From Lentisphaerae bacterium GWF2_44_16 (GTDB lineage: Bacteria; Verrucomicrobiota; Lentisphaeria; Victivallales; GWF2-45-14), in contig MHBF01000076.1 in the NCBI GenBank assembly GCA_001803225.1, positions 1 through 36,003 of the forward strand: a stretch of 36,003 nucleotides of DNA. The letters run 5' to 3'. Every line of letters begins with the position of its first letter. Position 1 is the first letter of the stretch. Made by a program: the position numbers and the translations under genes. Positions 25,251-34,588 of this stretch are shown one piece after another. Below the pieces are notes generated by a model. That model had not been told where the DNA came from and did no database searches. It worked only from the letters and a program-made list of their open reading frames with translations.

Positions 25251-25402
25251 GATCAGATGCCTTCTTTAAATTGTTATCCCGTAATATACAGAAAGAGGCC
25301 GACAATGTAAACCTCCCGGCATTGAAAAGGAGAAAGATTGGATTTAAGTTATTGCCAGTTAATTTGATCGTATAGAAAATTGTTATCCGGGGGAACGGAT
25401 TT

Positions 25403-25526
25403 GACGAAGGGCGCGAAGCGCCATTATGAATCCCGCTTCGCGGGCCTCCACGGGATAGATATATTAACGTATAATCGTGGAGGGTTGCGCTTCGTCGCAA
25501 CCGTCTTAAAGCCCCGGCAAAGCCGG
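25403..25526. repeat. Cluster of five adjacent palindromes (REP/MITE-like)
   Basis: Five hairpins are packed in 117 bases: GGCGC-GAA-GCGCC (25410-25422), CCCGC-TTC-GCGGG (25432-25444), CCTCCACG with CGTGGAGG (25445-25452 / 25476-25483), GGTTGCG with CGCAACC (25483-25489 / 25496-25502), and CCGGC-AAA-GCCGG (25514-25526). A shared GCGAAGC/GCTTCGC theme lets the first two also pair with each other (25413-25420 with 25434-25441), and GACGAAG at 25403 is complementary to CTTCGTC at 25490. The rest of the 25251-25550 gap is plain AT-rich sequence. It lies between divergent pepF and the GYF_2 gene. Confidence 0.8.
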
Positions 25527-25550
25527 TTAAGTTCAAAATTCGGTGAGTAA

Positions 25551-25997
25551 ATGGCTGACTGGTATTATGAGATTGACGGAAGGCGGGAAGGCCCCTTTGA
25601 TGAACTGAAGATACAGAGGCTCATTGCCTCTGGAGCAATCAGGCCCGATACATTGGTATTCCATAAAGGAATGTCCAAACCAGTGAAAGCCATCGACAGT
25701 GAACTTTATACAAATGGTATTGTGCCTTCTGCCTGGTATTGGCCCACTGGCTCCATAATATTCGGCCTTTTATCTTTTGATCATACTCCTTTGTTGCATT
25801 TTTCTCTTTTCCCAATGGCAAATATGATTACGTGTGTTTTTTTCAGCATCACTGGATTGACTTTGGGAATGATATCAATGCGTTACATAAAAAAAGGCAA
25901 TTTACCAAGGCATGCTTATCCTCTTGCATTGACAGGCGTGATTACTTCAACTGTTGTCGTTGTTCTTCTGATAACCTCTTTCTTTCTGAAATTTTGA
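25551..25997 (+). CDS. GYF_2-domain membrane protein
   Basis: 148 residues. The first ~50 are a GYF_2 (DUF4339) domain: WYYEIDGRREGPFDELKIQRLI, then GAIRPDTLVFHKGMSKPVKA. Two or three membrane spans follow (IIFGLLSF, about 86-108, and ALTGVITSTVVVVLLITSFFL). Such proteins are common and uncharacterised; the GYF fold may bind proline-rich peptides. GGTGAG lies four bases before the ATG. Its leader includes the palindrome cluster. It precedes metG by 105 bases. Confidence 0.82.
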   Translation: MADWYYEIDGRREGPFDELKIQRLIASGAIRPDTLVFHKGMSKPVKAIDSELYTNGIVPSAWYWPTGSIIFGLLSFDHTPLLHFSLFPMANMITCVFFSITGLTLGMISMRYIKKGNLPRHAYPLALTGVITSTVVVVLLITSFFLKF

Positions 25998-26102
25998 AAA
26001 AACTTTGTGCCGGCTCTCTGAATACGTTCTTTCAAACGTTTAACTGGCGTTTAGGGAAAAGCAATGCTATTTTACCCGCTTATTATTATTGAGAGGTAAA
26101 AA

Positions 26103-28040
26103 ATGTCTGAAAATACTTTTTATGTAACGACACCGATATATTATGTCAACGACAAGCCCCATATAGGGCATGCCTATACTACGATACTTGCCGATGTGCT
26201 TTCGCGGTATCACAGGGAACTCGGCGTGCCGACTTTTTTCCTGACCGGCACCGACGAGCACGGGCAGAAAGTCCAGAAGGCCGCCACAGAACACAAAATG
26301 TCTCCTCAGGAACAGTGCGATACCACTGTCCTGCGCTTTCAGGAACTCTGGAAAAAGCTCGGGATGACCAATGACGACTTCATCAGGACGACCGAAGAAC
26401 GCCATAAAAAAATAGTCAGAAAAATACTTCAGGACCTTTACGACAAGGGCGAAATTTACAAGTCCGAATACAAGGGCCGTTATTGTGTGCCGTGCGAGAG
26501 GTTTTTTACCGACAAAGACATAGCGGATGGAAATCTCTGTCCGGAGTGTTCGCGCGAGACTCAGGAAATCGTAGAGTCGAATTATTTTTTCAGAATGAGC
26601 AAGTATCAGGATTGGCTGATAGATTATATCAAGACGCACCCTGATTTTATCCAGCCTTCATTCAGGGCCAATGAGACGCTGGGTTTTTTGCAGAAGCCGC
26701 TGGGCGACCTCTGTATTTCACGTCCCAAGTCAAGGCTTGCCTGGGGGATAGAGCTTCCCTTTGACAGCGACTATGTCTGTTATGTGTGGTTTGACGCTTT
26801 GATAAACTACATATCCGCAATCGGCTACGGCAGTGATGAGGCGAAATTCAAAAAGTGGTGGCCCGTGAATTATCATCTCATCGGTAAAGACATTCTCACC
26901 ACGCACAGCGTTTACTGGCCGACAATGCTCAAGGCAATGGGCGTTGAGCCGCCGAAAACCATTTTTGCTCACGGCTGGTGGCTTATCGGACAGGACAAAA
27001 TGAGCAAGTCCGTAGGCAATGTCGTGAACCCCATGGACATGATAGAAAAATACGGAATTGACGCTTTCCGTTATTTCCTGATGGCTGAAATGTCACTCGG
27101 GCAGGACGCTTCATTTTCAGAGGAGGCTTTCGTCTCCAAATATAACAGCGATCTCGCCAACGACCTCGGCAATCTCCTTAGCCGCGTCGTGAAAATGGTT
27201 ATTAAGCAGTTCAACGGCAAGCTCCCGCCATGCGGTGAACTTTCGGAAAATGAAAACGAGTTGAAGGAAACCGTCCTCAATGCCGTTTCACAGATGGAAA
27301 ACTCCATAAAGAACATGAAGCTCAATCAGGGCCTTGACGCCGTAATGAACGCGGTAAGGGCAGGGAACAGGTACATGGAGAAAACCGCTCCCTGGACGCT
27401 TGCCAAAAACGGGAATCTGGAAAAGCTCGGCACTGTGCTTTATACTTCCGCCGAAGCTCTGAGGATTATTTCAGGCGCGCTTTTCGCCGTGATGCCTTCG
27501 AAAATGAGCGAACTCAGGAAAACCCTTGGACTGAAAAAAGATGAAATAGAAAATATCAGTTTTGCCGCTCTTCAGAAATGGGGCGCACTTTCGGCGGGTA
27601 CTGAAATCACCGATATAGACGGCCTTTTCATGAGATTTAAAGCCGAAGAAGCCGTTCCTGAAAAGAAGAATGAAAAACCGAAAGACAAAGCCCCGGCCCC
27701 AGCCTCTGAAACAGGAATTGTTACGATAGATGAATTTTTCAAAACCCAGTTGAAGACGGCTAAAATTCTCGAAGCCGAAAAAGTCGATGGCGCTGACAAA
27801 CTCCTGAAACTTCAGATTGATATTGGCGGCGAAAAACGCCAGCTTGTCGCGGGGATAGCCCAATTCTATCAGCCCTCTGACATTATCGGCAAAACAATTG
27901 TAGTCGTTTCAAACCTGAAGCCGGCTAAAATACGTGGCATAGAATCTCAGGGGATGCTTCTCGCCGCTAAAGACGGCAAATCCCTGAAGCTGATAACCGT
28001 TGACGGCGGCGATTTCCCGAGCGGCTCTTCCGTCGGTTGA
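26103..28040 (+). CDS. metG: Methionyl-tRNA synthetase
   Basis: 645 residues. It charges tRNA-Met. The class I signatures are HIGH (20-23) and KMSKS (299-303), with a knuckle of two CxxC pairs (Cys128/131 and Cys146/149), WFDALINYISAIGY in the catalytic core and the stem-contact helical domain after residue 370. A C-terminal tRNA-binding domain of the EMAP/OB type (about 540-645, VDGADKLLKLQIDIG, KPAKIRGIESQGMLLAA) is fused after a lysine/proline/alanine-rich linker. GAGAGG precedes the ATG. It converges on the minus-strand operon with only 17 bases between. Confidence 0.98.
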   Translation: MSENTFYVTTPIYYVNDKPHIGHAYTTILADVLSRYHRELGVPTFFLTGTDEHGQKVQKAATEHKMSPQEQCDTTVLRFQELWKKLGMTNDDFIRTTEERHKKIVRKILQDLYDKGEIYKSEYKGRYCVPCERFFTDKDIADGNLCPECSRETQEIVESNYFFRMSKYQDWLIDYIKTHPDFIQPSFRANETLGFLQKPLGDLCISRPKSRLAWGIELPFDSDYVCYVWFDALINYISAIGYGSDEAKFKKWWPVNYHLIGKDILTTHSVYWPTMLKAMGVEPPKTIFAHGWWLIGQDKMSKSVGNVVNPMDMIEKYGIDAFRYFLMAEMSLGQDASFSEEAFVSKYNSDLANDLGNLLSRVVKMVIKQFNGKLPPCGELSENENELKETVLNAVSQMENSIKNMKLNQGLDAVMNAVRAGNRYMEKTAPWTLAKNGNLEKLGTVLYTSAEALRIISGALFAVMPSKMSELRKTLGLKKDEIENISFAALQKWGALSAGTEITDIDGLFMRFKAEEAVPEKKNEKPKDKAPAPASETGIVTIDEFFKTQLKTAKILEAEKVDGADKLLKLQIDIGGEKRQLVAGIAQFYQPSDIIGKTIVVVSNLKPAKIRGIESQGMLLAAKDGKSLKLITVDGGDFPSGSSVG

Positions 28041-28057
28041 GGTGACGATGCCGTTTT

Positions 28058-29857
28058 TTAAGATATGAGAGTGATTTTATATTTGATAGTCTTTGATTTG
28101 GCTTTTAAAAGACCGACTTTATAAATTCCATTTCTGTTCGGAGCATCAAAATCCTCAATCAGCAGTTTCACATTTTCAGGATAAACGCACTCAACCCTGT
28201 AAGCGCAATTCTTGTATTTCACAAGAAAGGCGTTGCCATCTATTTTTATTTCGGATTTGTTCATCCCGTCAGTGTCTAGAAGCGGTATCTGCACAAAGAA
28301 TTCCTTGTCGTAATTCTCGATGCTTTCCGTAATCTGAATGCCGTCTTTATCTATCCGGTATTCCTCAATAATTCCGTCGCAGTTCTTAAGGTTTTTATAT
28401 TCCAGTTTGAAGGCGACAGTGTCCGGATTTTCTTCGATAATCTCCATGCTGGCGCTGTCTTTTTCATTTGAAAAATCTGCGAGCCAACGCATCGTTCCGT
28501 CATCTGCAAGCCAGCCTGGACCTGTCGAAACATTTCTAGGCGCCGTATCGCATGAAACGAGATATCCCGGACTTGCCGTTATGGGACAGGAGAGGGCGAG
28601 TTCCGTAGGAACGTCTTTACGGTGTATGCGTCCGAGGCCTGACGAATCATAATGGAAATCGGCGTTTGTGTCGATTTCCAAATGATATCCACGGCATGTC
28701 GCGAAGACTTTATGAAAATCTTTATCCAGATGCAGAATGTAAGAGCCGTTTTCACATGGGGCAGGTTGTTCCTCAATGGTGTCGTCGGCAAGCAGATGCG
28801 CAAATCCAAACTGGCTTGCTATGAGAAGAGAATATGCCCCGTAAAATCCATAACCTTTCTGTCTTCCGTGCTGAGAGTCCGCCGGAAAACTGTTTTTTGT
28901 GAATCTGACCGGACTCATGGAGAGCCATCTCTCAACGGAAAGAGCGGATAGTTTTGCCATGCGTTTGAAGGTCCCGGCAAGTTTCATATTGCCGAGTTTT
29001 TTATATCTTGACGCTTCGTATTCGCAGAGAAGCGATATCATGGCTTCGTTGAAATTCTGCTGATTGCTTCTGCCGCCGTAAGGGCATTCTCCGGCAGGGG
29101 ACATGTAAAGGAGCATCGTCAACGCGCCGCGCCTGAGCATTTCATCCGCAAAGGCATAATGCCTGCCGTTATAACCGAAATGCAGCATAAGCGCCATGTT
29201 CATGCGCGAAACACCATCGTAAGTCATCGGATTATTCGGGTCGCGGTACATCCCCAGCTCGGTAAATCTGCATTTCTGAATTTCCATATATCTGTCTATA
29301 AAATCATCATCCCCGGAAATGCCGTATTTTTTCTTGAAAGCCTCTCCAGCCATCGCGAAGGTGCAGAAATTGTGAATGTCTTCAGCTTTCTTTTTAGCTA
29401 GCGTCGCGGCATAAGTCTCTTCGGCGTTGTATTCCCCCAGATCTTTCCGCCATTGCTTAATTAGAGATGCGTCGGCATATTTTTCGAGGGCCATGTATCC
29501 GGACATCAACTCCTTGACATAAAATTCAGGTCCACTTATAGCCTTAATATTCTTTGCATTGTACAGGTCTGCACAGCCGGCGCTCATGGATTTGATGCAG
29601 ACATCAATCAGGTCGAGACATTTTCCGGCGCGTATCAGAAAACTCAATGCCCCGACAAAACGCGGCGTTACCGTCGAGGTTTCCTTATGAACGAAAGGGT
29701 CGATAATTCTGCCGTCTTTATCCTGCCATTCGACAGCCTGCCGGACAATCGGCTCGGAGAGTTTTACATAAAATTCTTTTCCATATCCTGAAGCTTCCCA
29801 CCATGATGGAGTTTCTGCCGAAAGGAGGCGTTCGATCTTCTCATCTATTTTAAACAT
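28058..29857 (-). CDS. Toroid/beta-sandwich carbohydrate-active-like enzyme (lyase- or hydrolase-like)
   Basis: 599 residues, no signal peptide. The first ~370 residues are helical with tryptophans and an aromatic-rich conserved-looking segment (ECPYGGRSNQQNFNEAMISL, SQHGRQKGYGFYGAYSLLI), like the (alpha/alpha) toroids of polysaccharide lyases and some glycosidases. The last ~220 residues are beta-sandwich (YHLEIDTNADFHYDSSGLGR, ASMEIIEENPDTVAFKLEYK). This is the shape of heparinase/alginate-lyase-type enzymes, but I cannot place it in a numbered family. It is the last gene of the five-gene operon. Its start overlaps the aminotransferase gene by 13 bases, with GGAAGG inside that gene as ribosome site, so expression is coupled. 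An oligosaccharide as substrate is an inference. Confidence 0.5.
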   Translation of the reverse strand: MFKIDEKIERLLSAETPSWWEASGYGKEFYVKLSEPIVRQAVEWQDKDGRIIDPFVHKETSTVTPRFVGALSFLIRAGKCLDLIDVCIKSMSAGCADLYNAKNIKAISGPEFYVKELMSGYMALEKYADASLIKQWRKDLGEYNAEETYAATLAKKKAEDIHNFCTFAMAGEAFKKKYGISGDDDFIDRYMEIQKCRFTELGMYRDPNNPMTYDGVSRMNMALMLHFGYNGRHYAFADEMLRRGALTMLLYMSPAGECPYGGRSNQQNFNEAMISLLCEYEASRYKKLGNMKLAGTFKRMAKLSALSVERWLSMSPVRFTKNSFPADSQHGRQKGYGFYGAYSLLIASQFGFAHLLADDTIEEQPAPCENGSYILHLDKDFHKVFATCRGYHLEIDTNADFHYDSSGLGRIHRKDVPTELALSCPITASPGYLVSCDTAPRNVSTGPGWLADDGTMRWLADFSNEKDSASMEIIEENPDTVAFKLEYKNLKNCDGIIEEYRIDKDGIQITESIENYDKEFFVQIPLLDTDGMNKSEIKIDGNAFLVKYKNCAYRVECVYPENVKLLIEDFDAPNRNGIYKVGLLKAKSKTIKYKITLIS

Positions 29858-31074
29858 GACTCAATAGACCTTCCGATTTTTTCGATGGTTTCATCAATAT
29901 CTTTATCTTTGTGAGAATAGTTTACATAGGAGACATTGTAGAGGGAAATACCGTTAAGATAACAGTTTTTGAAAAAAGGGACGGAAAGTTTTGCGGCGTC
30001 TCCTTCGAACACAAGTTGAGGACAGACAGAGAGGCCTTTGAAGGACGCGCTGATTTTATAGTTTTCAAAAAGTTTGTTTACTTCGGGCCATAGCCTGCCG
30101 CTGTTTTTCCAGATATGAGCGATTACATTGTTTTTTTTGTAGAAGGCGACAGTGGCTTTGAGAGACGCGAGTGAGAGAGTTTCACCTCCGTAAGTCGAGG
30201 ATATGCCTATGCTTCTGGCGGATTCTATAAGTTCGGCTTTGCCGAGATACGCGGATATCGGCATACCGTTGGCGCAGCCTTTTGCGAAGACAGCCATGTC
30301 AGGCATGAAATTAAAATATTCGTGAGCCCCGCCCATGGCAAGACGGAATCCCGTAACTATTTCGTCAACTATCATAAGGCTGCCGTATTTCTGAGTGAGC
30401 TTCCGGAGGAACGGGAAAAAATTTTTGCCTTTTTCCATATCGGTGTAATTCGACGCCACGACAATTGCGGCGATTTCTTTTCCTTCTTCGGCGAAGAGTT
30501 TTTCCCATGCGGCGTTGTCGGCCCAGGGAAGGCTTTTGTGCAGATCGCTGATGGCTTTCGGGATTCCTTTCAGCGGCTGGCTGTTGGCGATTCCGGCCGG
30601 GACAGTTCCGCCGGGGGCGCTCAATGTGTTGAGCCAGCCGTTATATCCGCATTGGACTATTTTATTTCTTCCGGTGGCGGCGCGGGCGATTTTGATGCAG
30701 GCGGCTATCGCTTCGCCGCCTGTTTTCAGGAAGCGCACTCTTTCGGCGCATGGTATGACTTCCGTGAGGGCTTCTGCCGCTTTGCCTTCGAGAATATGCG
30801 GATGTCCGTAAATAATTCCATTATCAAGCTGGGCCTTGATAGCATCGTTTATTTCAGAGATGGCGTAACCCAATGTAACGGGGCCGAGGCCGTTTCTGTA
30901 GTCTATGTATTCGTTGCCGTCCGCATCCCATACGCGGCAGCCTTTGCCTCTGACAATTGCCGCCGGTTCAGCATCTTCGATAGCGGGTATCTTGGAACCC
31001 GTAGAGCTTCCGCAGGCCAGATAATTTGTGGAATTTTTGAAGATTTTCCAGGACTTTTTTACCGAATGAGCCAT
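29845..31074 (-). CDS. Class III PLP aminotransferase, glutamate-1-semialdehyde aminomutase-like
   Basis: 409 residues with the HemL-type layout: RVWDADGNEYIDYRNGLGPVTLGY, a TGGEA loop (118-122) for cofactor phosphate, IVDEIVTGFRLAMGG with Asp237 for the PLP ring, and Lys265 in FAKGCANGMPISAYLG as the Schiff-base lysine. Being in a catabolic operon rather than with heme genes, and with TGGEA in place of the usual SGTEA, it is probably not the heme-pathway enzyme but a sugar- or amino-aldehyde aminotransferase. AAGGGA lies about nine bases upstream. It is 12 bases after the beta-propeller gene. Confidence 0.85.
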   Translation of the reverse strand: MAHSVKKSWKIFKNSTNYLACGSSTGSKIPAIEDAEPAAIVRGKGCRVWDADGNEYIDYRNGLGPVTLGYAISEINDAIKAQLDNGIIYGHPHILEGKAAEALTEVIPCAERVRFLKTGGEAIAACIKIARAATGRNKIVQCGYNGWLNTLSAPGGTVPAGIANSQPLKGIPKAISDLHKSLPWADNAAWEKLFAEEGKEIAAIVVASNYTDMEKGKNFFPFLRKLTQKYGSLMIVDEIVTGFRLAMGGAHEYFNFMPDMAVFAKGCANGMPISAYLGKAELIESARSIGISSTYGGETLSLASLKATVAFYKKNNVIAHIWKNSGRLWPEVNKLFENYKISASFKGLSVCPQLVFEGDAAKLSVPFFKNCYLNGISLYNVSYVNYSHKDKDIDETIEKIGRSIESCLK

Positions 31075-31086
31075 AATGCCAATCCC

Positions 31087-32979
31087 TTAACTTTCTATTA
31101 TAAGTTTTTTTATTGAATGCTCCTCATAGTCTATGAGGATTTCGTTTGCAGATATTTTTTCAAAAAGCCGTGTGCCTTTTGTTTTTCCTAATTCGGTCAG
31201 AATATTTTTTTTGATGTCCAGAGTAAATAAAATATTTTGTGAAGAGCCTAGAAATAATTCAGGGGATAGAAATATTCCGCCGGAAGGGTAGTCCATTTCA
31301 AAATTATTTATGGTATGTGAAAAATCATTGGCGTTGAAAAGGAAATATTTATTTTTGCCGAAACCGATGAGAATCCCTTCATCTGAAAAGGCGCATGCGG
31401 ACAACGATTCAGTTTCCCATGGAAACGAAGTGTGAATTGTTTTTCTCCGCTTCATGTCCCATACGAAAACTACGGCGTTTTTATCAATGGGGACATGTGT
31501 TCTCATATCTCCAAATGTTTGAGTAGTGCCTACCAGAAAACCTTTGCCGTAATAAAACATACTCGTGGGATTGTGTGTTTTAACGAAGTCGCGGTGAACG
31601 TCAAATTTTTCTGTTGCCGGGTCAAAAACGGTTATCGCGCCGCCGAGGGCGTTGTAATTGGCTTTGGAGGCCATATAAACGAGTTTGCCGTCATTTACAA
31701 TATTTACGGGGCGGTTCTGTTCATTGCCTGTAACGGCGACGGGGCGGGGATTGACGTCGAAAACAAAATCATCGCCGGGATTGTATTTATATATTATCGC
31801 GCGACCGTAAATCCCCATGTAACATGCGTTGTTAAGGAACGTAGCGCAGTTGATCTGTCCTGGTGGTGTTACGATTTTACTGAGGGATGCTTTGCTTTTT
31901 CCACTGTTGAGATCAAGACTGAAAATCTGTGAATTGATGAAATGCGAGCCGACGACGGTATTGCTCCGGGGATTTTTGCGGAACATCTGGAGTTTCATTC
32001 CGGTGCTGCTTTCGTTCTGTATTTGCAGGCATTCTTCTTTTCCGGTTTTGGTGTCGAATTTGGTAAAAAGCCCGTTGTCGCCGAGACAGACAAATTCGTT
32101 ATTACGCAAATGATGAATGCCGCCGTTGGCGATATTGCCGTTTTTTAAATTTTCTTTTACAACAGAGAAACCGTTTTTATCGAATTTATAAATTTTACCC
32201 AAATATAATCCAACCGCGAAAAATGAATCTTTAAAGCGTCTTATGTAACTGAAAGTTTCAGGTATGTCAGTAATAAAATCTCCTTCAAGAGCAGCTTTGG
32301 CGAAGTTGAAAACCTTAATTGAATTTTTAGCGCTGTATATGACTCTTTCATTATCGAGAAGAGAGAAAAATCTTCCACAATTTTTATCTTCCATCGCGAC
32401 ATTGCAGATTTTCTCAATCTGTTTTTCCGCGGGATTGTAAATGATAAACGCGGGTTTTGCGCCGGATATGAAAACGAGCATTTTATCGTCCGGCAGTTCG
32501 AGGTAATCCTGTGCGTAAAAGCCGAGATTTTCTTTCGGCATTGGAGCGTAAACATTGCAGTTGCCGGATTGAATATCGTATTCGCAGAATTCCCCGGTGG
32601 GATATACGCCCATATAAATTTTTTCTTTTGAAGATGCCCCTCCGCCCCATATCAGTTTATCATCGCCAAAAGGTTTTGCCCTCATGGTAAATTTTCCGGT
32701 TTCAAAATCAAAGGAATAAATTCTGCCTCCGAAAAAACCCGTATAGAGTTTTCCGTCCGAGCCCCGTGTGAAGCCATAGGGCCCATACTGTTCATCGGGT
32801 ACCGGATATTTTCTGCTTTCCATTTTTTCCACATCTATCAGGAAAAGATTTGTATCCTTTTTCGCGTCGGAATAATTTACCGCCGCCAGCAATCCCTTAT
32901 CGGGCATGTAGATTGTGGGGTTGTTTATAACAGGCATTCTGCATGAAGGCTGCGCGATGTCGTCAATTCTGATTTTCAT
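31087..32979 (-). CDS. Cytoplasmic beta-propeller protein
   Basis: 630 residues built of repeated four-stranded blades. Recurring elements are KLYTGFFGGRIYSFDFETGKF, KIYMGVYPTGEFCEYDIQSG, FFAVGLYLGKIYKFDKNG, CYMGIYGRAIIYKYNPGD and LVYMASKA in sequence, about 40-60 residues apart. There is no signal peptide. Propellers of this kind occur in polysaccharide lyases such as the oligogalacturonate and ulvan types and in scaffold or sensor proteins. I cannot see a diagnostic active site, so I do not assign one. It sits third in the operon, 13 bases after the divergent amidohydrolase gene, with AAAAGG before the ATG. Confidence 0.7.
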   Translation of the reverse strand: MKIRIDDIAQPSCRMPVINNPTIYMPDKGLLAAVNYSDAKKDTNLFLIDVEKMESRKYPVPDEQYGPYGFTRGSDGKLYTGFFGGRIYSFDFETGKFTMRAKPFGDDKLIWGGGASSKEKIYMGVYPTGEFCEYDIQSGNCNVYAPMPKENLGFYAQDYLELPDDKMLVFISGAKPAFIIYNPAEKQIEKICNVAMEDKNCGRFFSLLDNERVIYSAKNSIKVFNFAKAALEGDFITDIPETFSYIRRFKDSFFAVGLYLGKIYKFDKNGFSVVKENLKNGNIANGGIHHLRNNEFVCLGDNGLFTKFDTKTGKEECLQIQNESSTGMKLQMFRKNPRSNTVVGSHFINSQIFSLDLNSGKSKASLSKIVTPPGQINCATFLNNACYMGIYGRAIIYKYNPGDDFVFDVNPRPVAVTGNEQNRPVNIVNDGKLVYMASKANYNALGGAITVFDPATEKFDVHRDFVKTHNPTSMFYYGKGFLVGTTQTFGDMRTHVPIDKNAVVFVWDMKRRKTIHTSFPWETESLSACAFSDEGILIGFGKNKYFLFNANDFSHTINNFEMDYPSGGIFLSPELFLGSSQNILFTLDIKKNILTELGKTKGTRLFEKISANEILIDYEEHSIKKLIIES

Positions 32980-32992
32980 ATATTAACCTTTT

Positions 32993-33733
32993 TCAATTCA
33001 GAAATAATTTTTCAGCGTTTGTTTTTGTAATTTTCTCAACAATATCAGTTCCGGCTTCGGCATATTCAATCTTCATGACTGCGGCTTTAGTGTAAAGGAA
33101 AGGAGTATGTGAGCCGAAGAGGAGCTGTTCAGCCGGGACATCCCTGAGAAGCCTTGCGAGAAAATTCGTCGTTTCGGCAAATGAAATATCCGCGTAAATA
33201 TTGGGAGATGCCTTCAACAGTTTTACAGTTTCAGCAAAATACGCGCAGAGGCATATAATCGGAAGATTTGGATATTTCAGTGACAATTTAATTACGTCAT
33301 CCGCAGGAACAGGGGGAATTCTGCAAAGGGGGTGATGGGAGCGTTCATCCTCAATACGCATTTGAATCATTAACGGCATTTTATTTTTTAGAAGTTTTTC
33401 AATCATCTTTTCAACGCATTCCGAAGAAAGTGAATAATTATGATAGCCGGGAAAGATTTTTACTGTTTTGGAATTGCTCTCATCAATGATGTTTTCCCAG
33501 TTTTCGAGGAGGGGATTTACTGCCGGGACAGGGATTAAATCCTTAAAGTTTTTCAGAGAAGCTTCAAGTTTCTTGTTGCAGACATCGGGATCTGGAAAGA
33601 AAGCAGCTTCGCTTGAGGAAACAAGGGCGCGGTCTATGCCGTTTTTCTTCAGGTGTTTTGAAAGCTTGGCCGGGGTATCCTGAGAAAAATACTGGAAAGG
33701 CCAATTGCCGAAAGATACATTTACGTCTATCAT
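32993..33733 (-). CDS. Amidohydrolase-superfamily protein with degenerate metal site
   Basis: 246 residues related to amidohydrolase_2 barrels (IDRALVSSSEAAFFPDPDV, DLIPVPAVNP, PNLPIICLCAYFAE, QLLFGSHTPF, NAEKLFLN). The usual metal-binding HxH at the first strand is DVN (Asp3, Asn5), and the usual GSD at strand eight is GSH (208-209). It therefore lacks the canonical metal ligands and may be a partner subunit, a lectin-like binder or a metal-free lactonase. It is the second gene of the operon, after a canonical paralogue, 14 bases downstream of it. AAAGGAA precedes the start. A subfamily with this DVN start is, from memory, common in PVC bacteria. Confidence 0.75.
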   Translation of the reverse strand: MIDVNVSFGNWPFQYFSQDTPAKLSKHLKKNGIDRALVSSSEAAFFPDPDVCNKKLEASLKNFKDLIPVPAVNPLLENWENIIDESNSKTVKIFPGYHNYSLSSECVEKMIEKLLKNKMPLMIQMRIEDERSHHPLCRIPPVPADDVIKLSLKYPNLPIICLCAYFAETVKLLKASPNIYADISFAETTNFLARLLRDVPAEQLLFGSHTPFLYTKAAVMKIEYAEAGTDIVEKITKTNAEKLFLN

Positions 33734-33747
33734 GATTGAGGGTTCCT

Positions 33748-34518
33748 TTAGTTGAGTTTAAAAAGTTTTTGAGCGTTCAGGCCGAGGATTTTTTTTCTGT
33801 CTTTTTCAGATATTCCTGCGCCGTATATCCTGCCGAGTTGTGCGGAAAAATCCCTGCCCACAACGTCCGAACCGTAAAGGATTCTGTCCGCCCCGAGTTT
33901 TTCAACGGCATATTCGATAATGCCCGAAACAGGCTGGGCGCCTGAAGTATCAATATAAACGTTTTTATGTTTCATTATGTCCAGTACTCCACGCATCCCG
34001 CATCCCGCCAGATGAGGCATTACGATTTTTGCGTCAGGAAAACGGGCGGCGAGATCCGCTATGTCGGAGGGATCTGACTCCTCCTCATGTTTGCCTGTGG
34101 ACTTGTACCATGTATGATGAAATGCGACGCAGCCGAGTTCCGTCACTTTTTTCATTATAGCGTCCATTTTTCTGCTGCGGCAGTTAAGGGAAATTTCAAA
34201 TTTCACGCCTTTGAATCCGTTCTGAACTACGCACCTTTCAATTTCCCTGAGGCAGAAATCCGTGTCATTCGAGGCGTTCAGATAACAGAAGCCGACGAGG
34301 AAATCAGGGTGTTTTCGTGTGAGTTCGATTGTCAGGTCGTTTGTTTCCTTTATCTGTTCTTCGTTCGGATAAGACCCGTAATGGAAAACATCGCCGAGGA
34401 GGCAGAGTTTTGAAATGCCAAATTTCCTGGCCAGCCTTATTATTTCGACGATGTTTTTCATTTCCTTGAATTCGCCGAAGGGATAGTGTGTGTGAGAATC
34501 TATAATCATTTCAGGCAT
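33748..34518 (-). CDS. Metal-dependent amidohydrolase-family hydrolase/lactonase
   Basis: 256 residues of the amidohydrolase_2 TIM-barrel type. The metal site is complete: His9 and His11 in IDSHTHYP, a histidine of VAFHHTW (134-135), His169 in VMPHLAG, and Asp218 in YGSDV. Relatives include lactonases and decarboxylases acting on sugar-acid or aromatic-acid intermediates. It is the first gene of the minus-strand operon and directly faces the AraC operator. AAGGA lies just before the first ATG; the second ATG, three codons on (MIIDSH), is an alternative start. Confidence 0.85.
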   Translation of the reverse strand: MPEMIIDSHTHYPFGEFKEMKNIVEIIRLARKFGISKLCLLGDVFHYGSYPNEEQIKETNDLTIELTRKHPDFLVGFCYLNASNDTDFCLREIERCVVQNGFKGVKFEISLNCRSRKMDAIMKKVTELGCVAFHHTWYKSTGKHEEESDPSDIADLAARFPDAKIVMPHLAGCGMRGVLDIMKHKNVYIDTSGAQPVSGIIEYAVEKLGADRILYGSDVVGRDFSAQLGRIYGAGISEKDRKKILGLNAQKLFKLN

Positions 34519-34588
34519 ATCCTTAATTTGTTGCTGTATTCAATTTTAATTTGAAATTAAGAAAAAGGCAATAATATTAAGTAATCAA

